DNA of 12,498 nucleotides from assembly GCA_024278285.1 (NCBI GenBank), contig JAJRTM010000391.1, positions 1 through 12,498 on the forward strand, given 5' to 3'. Shown one piece after another: positions 6,477-12,498 of the stretch. Origin of the DNA: Planctomycetota bacterium. GTDB lineage: Bacteria; Planctomycetota; Planctomycetia; Planctomycetales; Planctomycetaceae. The position numbers and the translations under genes are program-made. Under the pieces are notes generated by a model. The model was not told the DNA's origin and searched no databases. It saw only the letters and a program-made list of their open reading frames with translations. Numbering within the stretch: position 1 is the stretch's first letter; each line of letters starts with the position of its first letter.

Positions 6477-7529
6477 TCAGAGTTTGATCCGCAGGACACG
6501 GTTGTTCCAGCTATCTGCAATGTACAACCAGCCTTTGTGAAAAGTGACTCCGTGCGGTCGGTTCAGTTTTGTTTCATGCCCCAACAAAGTTGTGAGTGAA
6601 TGTTTTTTCGGATCGTAAATTCGGATCAGATGATTCTCTGCATCGGCGATGATGACGCGATTTTTATCGTCAAAGCAAAGATGTTTCGGTCCGTTCAAAC
6701 CGGCTTGCAGCGCGGGGCCGTCTGATGATCCCTTCTTGCCAGTTCCTGCAACCGTTCTGATTGTGCCATCTGTTCCAACAACTCGTAAAGCATGACCGCT
6801 GCGTTCGAGAATATAAAAATTCCCCCTGGAATCGACATCGCAGGCACGTGGATCATAAAGCGGACTTTGCGTTGCAATGGTGCCATCTTTGGGGATCCCT
6901 TTTTTACCTGTGCCTGCCAATGTTTTAATGATGCCGGTCTTCAAATCAATCGCACGAATTCGCCGATTTCGAATGTCGGCTATCAGAAGCTGGTTCGATT
7001 TCTGACTCCAGGCAATTGAAATCGGATCGTTTAATGTCGCCAGGTTGCCGGGACCGCAATCGCCGCTGAAACCAGGTTCTCCGTTGCCCGCGATTGTACT
7101 GATAATACCGGTACCAAGATCGATTTTTCGTATTCGGTTGCTACGTGTATCGGAAATATAAAGCTGATTGTTCGAAGTGCAAACCGCGTTGTGCATGCCA
7201 TTAAACAACGCCTTGTTCGCATCGCCGCCATCACCAGCGAATCCCTTTTCTGCCTTGCCTGCAAAAAGTTGTGGTTTGCCTCCCGGCTTGAGAATGAAAA
7301 TTCGCCCGCCGAGATATTCAACAATGTAAGCGTTATTGTCGGAATCAAAAGTAATGCCGAACGGGTTGTTCAGACCATCGCTGGCATCTGCAACAACTTC
7401 CGGTTTCGGTTCTGCCCGGCAAGTAACAGGTGCACTCAGAATGGTAATCACCGCGAGGAGAAAAGCCAGCGACAATAATTTTGTACCCGGACGGAAAGAG
7501 AGGTGTTTGGTTATGTCGTGATTGATCAT
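6477..7529 (-). CDS. Secreted NHL-repeat beta-propeller protein
   Basis: The 350-residue protein has a hydrophobic signal segment (about 17-33) and a probable cleavage site near CRA-EP (39/40), followed by NHL repeats. Blade-closing motifs recur: PFGITFDSDNNAYIVEY (56-72), NQLYISDTRSNRIRKID (121-137), QLLIADIRNRRIRAID (180-195), NFYILERSGHALRV (237-250), RVIIADAENHLIRIYD (291-306) and GWLYIADSWNNRVLRI (333-348), which fits a six-bladed propeller. Several blades carry TIAGNG/TLAGTG/TVAGTG turns. The frame is open to a TTG at 7598, but the ATG at 7529 puts the signal peptide near the N-terminus. The propeller probably binds protein or ligand in the periplasm; no catalytic residues are evident. 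It leads the short operon with the thioredoxin-fold gene. Confidence 0.86.
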   Translation of the reverse strand: MINHDITKHLSFRPGTKLLSLAFLLAVITILSAPVTCRAEPKPEVVADASDGLNNPFGITFDSDNNAYIVEYLGGRIFILKPGGKPQLFAGKAEKGFAGDGGDANKALFNGMHNAVCTSNNQLYISDTRSNRIRKIDLGTGIISTIAGNGEPGFSGDCGPGNLATLNDPISIAWSQKSNQLLIADIRNRRIRAIDLKTGIIKTLAGTGKKGIPKDGTIATQSPLYDPRACDVDSRGNFYILERSGHALRVVGTDGTIRTVAGTGKKGSSDGPALQAGLNGPKHLCFDDKNRVIIADAENHLIRIYDPKKHSLTTLLGHETKLNRPHGVTFHKGWLYIADSWNNRVLRIKL

Positions 7530-7589
7530 TGTAAACTGGTCTGCTTTCTTTCGGCTATACTGAAGACAGTCTGGAATGTCATCCTTGCT

Positions 7590-7664
7590 TAGCGGCAAGC
7601 TAATCGTGATTTTCGAGCCTTAATTGTCAAGCCCACATACGCAGTCGCCTTTGGCTTGCCGTTA
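7590..7664. repeat. Inverted repeat in the 297-bp spacer before the NHL gene
   Basis: TAGCGGCAAGC (7590-7600) and GCTTGCCGTTA (7654-7664) are inverted with one mismatch, 53 bp apart. They lie in the spacer 7530-7826 between the beta-barrel gene and the NHL gene, where I see no convincing small gene. They may be the ends of a small intergenic element or part of a transcript leader. The rest of the spacer shows nothing recognisable. Confidence 0.4.
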
Positions 7665-7826
7665 AACAAAACAATAGCAACTCGCAATAAAAATTGGAAA
7701 CAAGGCGTTCCATTTCCGATGGTTCAACTTCGCACCCAGGCATCGCAGGATGTACCAGAGGCAAAACGATTGGACAATGCAGCACAAGAGGCCGGAATTG
7801 TGATCTGTCGGACTGGGCTTCCCGCT

Positions 7827-8753
7827 TCAGTAACGGAATTGAATTCCGCTTGTCCAGGTTTGCAGATTGATGTTGCTGATTCTTTCGATGTCGTAACCGG
7901 TGAAGATTTCGAATCGATTCCAGACGAATCCAACATCGCCTCGGAAATGGACTCGGCTCGTATCTCCCAGGCGGCCCAAATCAACGACTCCTCGAATAAC
8001 CCACGGCTTTCGCGGATATAATTCGAATCCATAAGTAAAATTGGCCCCCAAGTCGGTGCGTCCTGCATCGTTGAGCCAGTTCATTCCCAGGCCGGTATGA
8101 AATTGCATTGCTTCGTTTTGTGCAAACCGATACGTCAGATTCGCATCGCCCAGCCAGAGAGTATCGTCGGTTATGCCAAGATCTTCGGTGAATCTGTTCC
8201 AGGAAGTTTCAAAGCCAAATCGCGAAGTTGTATCGAGCTTGACCTGCCCTCCCAGTCGCTCCAGTCCTGAAAAATCGGTGCCATAGTCAGCAAGGAAACG
8301 AATTTGCCAATCGTTCCCGACTCCCTGCGAAAAGGGAACAATGTCCAACCCGCCATGATGCCCGTTTTCATAAGGGACAGGCAATAGGGTAGCCGGCTCT
8401 GCAAATGAATCAGCCAGCGCCATGTGCGGCCCCCACCAGGGAGAAGAAGCCCCGATTAGAAAAAGACCACCCAGTAATTCCGCCCCGATTTCATCCAGCG
8501 ATTTTACATCGTCATCGTCATCGTGGTAATCATGATCATTGTGATGAGCAGCCGAGGAATGACTATTCTTTCTTTTTGGTTGTCGTTTTTTGAAGTCTGG
8601 ATCAGATTCATCAACCGCATTGGTGACACGTTGCAGACGCCCCTGGGCACAAAGCGAAGAAGCATTCAAGCTGAAAAATAACAGCGGCACAAGAAACAGA
8701 ACGACTGCATTCAAGAATAAAAACTGCGTTCGACTGCTTGATTGCATTCGCAT
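7827..8753 (-). CDS. Putative outer-membrane beta-barrel protein with His/Asp-rich segment
   Basis: The protein has 308 residues. A signal peptide occupies about 1-36 (hydrophobic 11-32, cleavage near LCAQG). A charged linker follows with a run of His and Asp at 65-82 (HSSAAHHNDHDYHDDDDD), a possible metal-binding or flexible tether. From about 147 the sequence alternates polar and hydrophobic residues in short strands rich in Gly, Trp, Phe and Tyr (for example WQIRFLADYG, FGFETSWNRF, ANLTYRF, RVHFRGDVGFVWNRF). It ends in QFRY, an aromatic C-terminus like that recognised by the outer-membrane assembly machinery. No catalytic motif is visible and the family is not recognised. The ATG at 8753 has GGAA 7 nt upstream. 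It lies 76 bp downstream of the glycosyltransferase gene on the same strand. Confidence 0.75.
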   Translation of the reverse strand: MRMQSSSRTQFLFLNAVVLFLVPLLFFSLNASSLCAQGRLQRVTNAVDESDPDFKKRQPKRKNSHSSAAHHNDHDYHDDDDDVKSLDEIGAELLGGLFLIGASSPWWGPHMALADSFAEPATLLPVPYENGHHGGLDIVPFSQGVGNDWQIRFLADYGTDFSGLERLGGQVKLDTTSRFGFETSWNRFTEDLGITDDTLWLGDANLTYRFAQNEAMQFHTGLGMNWLNDAGRTDLGANFTYGFELYPRKPWVIRGVVDLGRLGDTSRVHFRGDVGFVWNRFEIFTGYDIERISNINLQTWTSGIQFRY

Positions 8754-8829
8754 GAGTGTTCCAATTTAATTCAGAAGATTCTCATTCGTTTGTCGGGGCC
8801 GCTACTGCTAGATATCTCCTTACAAAATC

Positions 8830-9849
8830 CTAAGCTGCACGTGCTGGGATTGTTACGGGGTGGTTGCTTTCGTGGCGAATAATATTTCGTACCGCATAGT
8901 GCTTGTTACTTGAATTTGAATAGTACATCCGGGTACAGACTTCGCCGATAATCCCCAAGCTTAAAAATTGCAAGCTGACCATCGTTGAAAGTACGGTCAG
9001 TGTTAATAACGGGTTTCCGGTCATGTCGGTTCCACTGAATATTTTCATTCCGATTGTTGCCAAGCCAGAAACCGCAGCGATTGCGCCGCACCAGATGCCT
9101 GCTCTGCCGAACAGTTTCATTGGGCTATCAAAATACCGAAGCAGAAAGTTGACGGTGATTAAATCGAGCACCACGCGCGTTGTGCGACCGATCCCGTATT
9201 TGGTTTCGCCAAACTGGCGAGCGTGATGTTTGGTAACAACTTCCACACATTTTGCTCCCCGGCGATGGGCGAGGATGGGGATGAAACGGTGCATCTCGCC
9301 GTATAACTCCAGCTCCTGAGCAATTTCACGACGGATCGCTTTGAGCGTGCAGCCGAGATCGTGAATCGGGAATCCGGTTGTTTTTGAAATGATTCGATTC
9401 GCAATTTTTGAAGGAAGTTTTCGATTGATAAACGCATCCTGACGATTTTTTCGCCAGCCGTGAACCAGATCGTAACCTTCTTCAATTTTCTCGACCATCA
9501 TCGGAATATCGGTCGGGTCGTTCTGTAAATCACCATCCATGGTGACGACGACATCGTTGACTGCCTCATCAATCCCGGCTTGCATCGCTGCGGTTTGTCC
9601 GTAATTTCTGCGGAATTCAACCACGACAACATGCGGGTCTTTTTCGGTCAACTTTGTTAAGGCTTCGATGCTTGTATCGGTCGAGCCATCATCGACAAAG
9701 ATCAGTTCGTACTCTCGATCAGTTTTTGAAAAAACAGCATCAAGTTGCTCGTGCATTAACGGGATATTTTCTTCTTCGTTATGAATCGGAATAACAACCG
9801 AAATGCTCAAAAGTGTTGCCGGGGTTTGATTGTTCATGGTGAAAACCAT
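8830..9849 (-). CDS. GT2 polyprenyl-phosphate glycosyltransferase (DPM1/ArnC/GtrB type)
   Basis: This 339-residue enzyme joins a GT-A glycosyltransferase domain to two C-terminal membrane helices (about 250-271 and 282-304). Motifs are [12 protein letters not shown] (18-29), DDGSTD (53-58), the DxD-bearing MDGDLQNDP (104-112), HRFIP (187-191) and RQFGETKYG (211-219). This is the architecture of enzymes that move a sugar from a nucleotide donor to undecaprenyl (polyprenyl) phosphate at the inner face of the membrane, for later use in glycan or protein decoration. The frame is open to 10179, but that would overlap the PAP2 gene. ATG codons at 9849 and 9837 are both possible and neither has a good ribosome-binding site. 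The donor sugar cannot be read from the sequence. The PAP2 gene 74 bp upstream is a plausible lipid-phosphate partner. Confidence 0.9.
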   Translation of the reverse strand: MVFTMNNQTPATLLSISVVIPIHNEEENIPLMHEQLDAVFSKTDREYELIFVDDGSTDTSIEALTKLTEKDPHVVVVEFRRNYGQTAAMQAGIDEAVNDVVVTMDGDLQNDPTDIPMMVEKIEEGYDLVHGWRKNRQDAFINRKLPSKIANRIISKTTGFPIHDLGCTLKAIRREIAQELELYGEMHRFIPILAHRRGAKCVEVVTKHHARQFGETKYGIGRTTRVVLDLITVNFLLRYFDSPMKLFGRAGIWCGAIAAVSGLATIGMKIFSGTDMTGNPLLTLTVLSTMVSLQFLSLGIIGEVCTRMYYSNSSNKHYAVRNIIRHESNHPVTIPARAA

Positions 9850-9923
9850 TTCTGTGTTACGAATGTGGATTTCGGGAAGTAAATTTGTGATTGGAATGGA
9901 ACGATTCTCACACCCTACAATAT

Positions 9924-10670
9924 TTAAGCTGCTTGAGAGATCGTCACGGAAACGGAAGGTTGTTCTGTTTTTGTTTTTGTTTTTGTTTGTGGTAAATGAT
10001 CGACCAGTTTTGAAAAAGAGGTTTTTTGTAACGCTAACATCGAAACGGTCCAGCCCATGGCTGCTCCTGCAAAAACATCGCTGGGAAAATGGGCCCCGCA
10101 TTGCACACGACCAAAAGCGACAAACGCAGCCAGGAAAAAGAAAATCCCTTTGGCTTGCGGATGTAACGCTGATAGGCAAACAGCAAACGCAAACGCGACC
10201 GTGGTATGCCCGGAGGGAAAACTTTGACTCGTTTCAATTCCATTCAAATAAGGAAACCAGCCCTGGAAAGATTGCAATACATCGATCGATGTAATATCCA
10301 AATCTCTGGGCCTCGCTCTTCCAATAATGAACTTGGCGATATTCGTGCACACACCCGCTCCCAAAGTAATTGCACCAATAAGCAGATAAGATTTCCTCTG
10401 TTTGCGATTGAGCCAAATCGCTACGATCAGAATAAAAACGACACCGATGCCATGCCCGAATGGTTCTGTATTTTGAACCATTTCACGAATAAAAGAGGGC
10501 GTTTTTTCAAAGCGAAAAAAGCGAGCCACCTGCATATCAATCGACAGGCAGGCTGCCGCGATGATGAGCATTATCACGGGAAATGCAGCACGAAACCAGA
10601 CAGGCACCACGAAAAGCTGCGGCGACTGGTCCGATAAATTCAACATTTTCTGAGGCGAAACTGACAACAC
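9924..10670 (-). CDS. PAP2-family membrane phosphatase
   Basis: The product is a 248-residue integral membrane protein with several helices (about 22-42, 73-87, 96-112, 157-170 and 174-187, plus one near 199-214). The three phosphatase signatures are complete: K113-x6-R120-P121 (KFIIGRARP), P152-S-G-H155 (FPSGHTT), and R188-x5-H194-x3-D198 ([11 protein letters not shown]). The family removes phosphate from lipid (pyro)phosphates such as undecaprenyl pyrophosphate or phosphatidic acid, here probably on the periplasmic side. The start is uncertain: GTG at 10670 has AGGG 8 nt upstream, while ATG at 10646 lacks a clear site. The tail carries a T-K-T-K-T-K run encoded by a hexamer microsatellite. 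It precedes the GT2 gene, suggesting shared polyprenyl-phosphate metabolism. Confidence 0.9.
   Translation of the reverse strand: MLSVSPQKMLNLSDQSPQLFVVPVWFRAAFPVIMLIIAAACLSIDMQVARFFRFEKTPSFIREMVQNTEPFGHGIGVVFILIVAIWLNRKQRKSYLLIGAITLGAGVCTNIAKFIIGRARPRDLDITSIDVLQSFQGWFPYLNGIETSQSFPSGHTTVAFAFAVCLSALHPQAKGIFFFLAAFVAFGRVQCGAHFPSDVFAGAAMGWTVSMLALQKTSFSKLVDHLPQTKTKTKTEQPSVSVTISQAA
9966..9985. repeat. (GTTTTT)n hexamer microsatellite inside the PAP2 gene
   Basis: Three uninterrupted GTTTTT units start at 9967, 9973 and 9979. On the coding (minus) strand they encode the alternating Thr-Lys run at about residues 229-235 of the PAP2 protein, near its C-terminus. Unit gain or loss would keep frame and change the tail by two residues. 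Confidence 0.7.
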
Positions 10671-10692
10671 TCAACCATCCCTGGCTTGAAGG

Positions 10693-10704
10693 CAATACGT
10701 ATTG
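10693..10704. promoter_or_regulatory. 12-bp palindrome upstream of the PAP2 gene
   Basis: CAATACGTATTG is a perfect palindrome ending 22 bp before the proposed GTG start at 10670. A second perfect palindrome, GATGATCATC, lies at 10717-10726. The positions fit operator sites near the PAP2 promoter, but no convincing -35/-10 pair is visible and palindromes this short can arise by chance. Confidence 0.3.
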
Positions 10705-10765
10705 ATACATAAACTCGATGATCATCCATAATCACCGGGCGTCTTGTATCAAATCATTGTAATTT

Positions 10766-10789
10766 ATCGCAAGAGGAGTTCCTTGCGAT
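10766..10789. terminator. Hairpin downstream of the cytochrome-like gene
   Basis: ATCGCAAG (10766-10773) and CTTGCGAT (10782-10789) are perfect inverted 8-mers around an 8-nt loop, 58 bp past the stop codon of the gene ending at 10847. On the minus strand the stem is followed by AAATTACAAT, not a T-run, so a classical intrinsic terminator is doubtful. A longer-range pair TGACCGC/GCGGTCA (10789-10795 and 10843-10849) reaches the stop codon. Confidence 0.35.
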
Positions 10790-10846
10790 GACCGCATTCT
10801 TCCTAGCCGCCCTATTTACCCCGTCTGTACTGGGTTGACATCGCGG

Positions 10847-12199
10847 TCAGGATTTAGCCGGGAATTGAATCACTTTGGGTGGCTGATAGCCGGGTTTCCA
10901 CTCACCCTGAATTTCAACCTGCCCGTAGAAGTCGCGTTTGCCAAGTTGGTAGTCGCGGTCTTTTTTTGTTTTATTGTCTTGATCAATATAAATTTTGACA
11001 AGGTAACGTCCGGCTGGCAGACGAGAGACGTTTGGTTTCATTTTTTTTGCACGCGCCGAATCGCGGGGAGCGATCACGAGAATGACATTCTGCCACATGT
11101 TTCGCTCCCCATTAATGAGACTTTCCGCAGTTGCCCACCTCGTTTTTGACCAAGTCCTGCCCACTTTCCGAAAGATATCAACGCGAAGAAGTTTCTTATC
11201 CAGACGGGCGGGCAAATCGACAATACGAAGTTGCTGCTTAGAAAGGACTGCAATTTCAGTAGGTTCCTCGGGGAGTTGTTCCAGTTTGTTATACTTTCCA
11301 TTAACAATCGCAGCGTAGTCATTCAAGAAGCGGCGGTAATTTTTATCTGTCCGGCTGCCAAGGGCAAATTTAGGTCCGCCTCCATGCTTTTCCAGACCGA
11401 CTGGCTTGGTTATCAGCGAACTTAATTCTGGGTTATCGGTATCAATGTTGCCACTTTCAATAAGCATTTCCAATGTTGCAGCCGGGTTACGCGGAACAAC
11501 CCAGGAAATCGCCTCGACATCTTCTTTGGTAAGTCCATTACGTCCAATTTGGTTTCGATTCAATTCTGGGGAATGACAGTTGACGCAACGCCCCACTTCT
11601 GACCAGATATTTTCCACGAACGATTTGAGAACGCGGCTCTTTCGTGTATGTCGAACGACTTCGAGCGGAAGTGTCGGTCCAAGCTGATCATTCCCCGCTT
11701 TTGCAGCAGCTAATTCGGGATCTTTGACAGCTAATCGAATCCAGGCTCTGAACGCATCAAACTCTTTTTTTCGTACCTCCCGGCTGATGGGCGACTCTTT
11801 TTTGGGCGCTCGTTTAATGAACGTCAGAATTTTGGAGCGATCAGGATTTTTCAGATCGATCAACCCGCCTGATCGAAGTGAAGCAAAAGTTTCTTCTTCT
11901 GTTTTTCCAATGTAGTTCTTCAAGTCAACACCACTTAAATGACACTCCATACAACTGGATGCTTTGGGAGAACGAAGAATGGGTGAGATTCTCTTCTGAA
12001 ACAATTCAAGGGAAGAGGCATCATCAGCCTCGCTAGTGTCTGTACGGAAAAGCTTCTTTTTCTTTGTCTGTGGAATTTCTGGGGAAAATTCGGGGTGAAG
12101 ATTTTTGTTTTGGGGGATGGTCGTCGTTTTGTCGCCTTCGATTGGTGCGAGGCTCTCATTTTTTGTAATTTTCGTCACCCGATGCGCAGCAGTGAACAC
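10847..12199 (-). CDS. Two-haem cytochrome-c-like protein, 5' end probably disrupted
   Basis: The open frame has 450 codons from a GTG. Two CxxCH haem-c attachment sites are present, CMECH (83-87) and CVNCH (205-209). Between and after them are conserved-looking blocks such as SGVDLKNYI (89-97), FDAFRAWIRLAVKDPEL (147-163), SFVENIWSEVGRC (193-205), FLNDYAAIVNG (291-301) and, near the end, LPAGRYLVKIYID (394-406). The order suggests N-terminal haem domains and a C-terminal beta-rich domain, as in planctomycete cytochrome-like proteins. Haem c is attached outside the cytoplasm, so a signal peptide is expected, yet residues 1-58 are hydrophilic (Lys, Thr, Asn, Pro) with no membrane segment. Recognisable protein begins at about 59. 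With transposase sequence 51 bp upstream, the likeliest reading is that the original 5' end was lost; the GTG start is doubtful. It may be a pseudogene. Confidence 0.72.
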   Translation of the reverse strand: MFTAAHRVTKITKNESLAPIEGDKTTTIPQNKNLHPEFSPEIPQTKKKKLFRTDTSEADDASSLELFQKRISPILRSPKASSCMECHLSGVDLKNYIGKTEEETFASLRSGGLIDLKNPDRSKILTFIKRAPKKESPISREVRKKEFDAFRAWIRLAVKDPELAAAKAGNDQLGPTLPLEVVRHTRKSRVLKSFVENIWSEVGRCVNCHSPELNRNQIGRNGLTKEDVEAISWVVPRNPAATLEMLIESGNIDTDNPELSSLITKPVGLEKHGGGPKFALGSRTDKNYRRFLNDYAAIVNGKYNKLEQLPEEPTEIAVLSKQQLRIVDLPARLDKKLLRVDIFRKVGRTWSKTRWATAESLINGERNMWQNVILVIAPRDSARAKKMKPNVSRLPAGRYLVKIYIDQDNKTKKDRDYQLGKRDFYGQVEIQGEWKPGYQPPKVIQFPAKS

Positions 12200-12237
12200 C
12201 GCCGGGAGACAATACTCGCCGGCGGGGCGATTTTTTT
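12199..12237 (+). other. Strong GC hairpin plus T-run between transposase remnant and cytochrome gene
   Basis: CCGCCGG (12199-12205) pairs with CCGGCGG (12219-12225). GAG/CTC extends the stem after a one-base bulge, leaving loop ACAATA. Five bases on is a run of seven T (12231-12237). Read on the plus strand this is terminator-like, but no plus-strand gene precedes it. It may be the end of the mobile element. The proposed GTG start of the cytochrome gene lies at its base. Confidence 0.5.
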
Positions 12238-12249
12238 ATCGATTTGATT

Positions 12250-12498
12250 TCACGCAGCGAGCGGTCGGCGTAAACTGTGAGCCGCTTTGCTTTGAGCGGC
12301 TTCCTTGGCGAGCACCAGTTTGCCCAAAGTTTGAAGATTGCGGCCCAGAATCCCCAGGCCAATGTAACGTTCAAAACCTTCTTCGAGGCGATCCGACCAA
12401 TCTCGCGTGCCTGTCGTTTGAGCTTTTCCAGCAAGTGATCGCTCTGTCTCCATTCGGGAAGCCCCAGCGTGACAGAAAGATCTTTCATCAACGTGATG
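12250..12498 (-). pseudogene. Transposase remnant, 3' part, frame-broken and cut by the window edge
   Basis: The minus-strand frame ending at 12250 encodes GFERYIGLGILGRNLQTLGK followed by a basic tail, a C-terminus typical of DDE transposases (ISNCY-like; family tentative). Before this, the same frame is not convincing. In contrast the +1 frame over 12380-12498 reads LGLPEWRQSDHLLEKLK and QAREIGRIASKK, which resembles the middle of the same kind of transposase. The two good stretches meet at about 12370-12390 in different frames, so the copy seems to have lost the segment between them and the reading frame. It continues beyond the window. A simple alternative is an intact 3' end with an unusual upstream segment. 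Confidence 0.6.

Noticed and set aside
7656..8021. 121-codon plus-strand open frame
   Set aside because: It starts at a TTG, has no ribosome-binding site, and its second half is antisense to the C-terminus of the beta-barrel gene. The composition is not protein-like.
9850..10179. N-terminal extension of the GT2 glycosyltransferase to 10179
   Set aside because: It would overlap the PAP2 gene by over 250 bp, and the extra residues (Asn-Lys runs, Cys/Arg-rich) match no GT2 family part.
12156..12491. 111-codon minus-strand open frame as an independent gene
   Set aside because: Only its first third resembles protein (transposase middle part). After about 12380 the adjacent frame carries the recognisable transposase C-terminus, so it is part of the broken remnant.

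Overview
The window looks like a chromosomal stretch from a planctomycete, probably of the Gimesia/Rubinisphaera/Planctopirus type. No taxonomic search was possible. The grounds are the gene families: a 24-residue leucine-rich-repeat protein with one N-terminal membrane anchor, a two-haem CxxCH protein with a 'SCMECHLSGVDLK' haem site, secreted NHL-repeat and thioredoxin-fold proteins encoded together, an unusual ABC ATPase/permease pair, and intergenic palindromes of REP type. Base composition is moderate, and the LRR gene is visibly more AT-rich than its neighbours.

Layout. Positions 1-242 are an intergenic leader with a short palindrome and a duplicated 13-bp motif. 243-692 (+) encodes a YaiI/YqxD (UPF0178) protein. 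It converges on a two-gene minus-strand operon: an ABC ATPase (2848-2072) and a polytopic membrane partner (2075-732), overlapping by ATGA. A divergent regulatory gap (2849-3140) separates this operon from a plus-strand class III aminotransferase of the glutamate-1-semialdehyde aminomutase-like group (3141-4493). A repeat-rich spacer (4494-4706) follows, then the LRR membrane protein (4707-5807, +), which ends in a terminator shared with the opposing strand.

From 5840 to the right edge every gene is on the minus strand. In transcription order (right to left) they are a transposase remnant at the edge, a two-haem cytochrome-c-like protein without a signal peptide, a PAP2 phosphatase, a GT2 polyprenyl-phosphate glycosyltransferase, a putative outer-membrane beta-barrel protein with a His/Asp-rich segment, an NHL-propeller secreted protein, and a secreted thioredoxin-fold protein. 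PAP2 and GT2 fit together in polyprenyl-phosphate-linked sugar metabolism. The NHL and thioredoxin-fold genes are 22 bp apart and are probably co-expressed for an extracytoplasmic role. The ATPase and membrane protein probably form one transporter of unknown substrate.

I see no CRISPR array, phage module, toxin-antitoxin pair, rRNA or tRNA. Nothing here is convincingly a new multi-gene system. The points most worth a second look are an ABC ATPase whose switch histidine is replaced by proline, a transposase remnant split over two frames lying directly upstream of a cytochrome gene that has lost its secretion signal, and a dispersed TAGGCGTTAGG-type repeat found in inverted copies about 4.3 kb apart.
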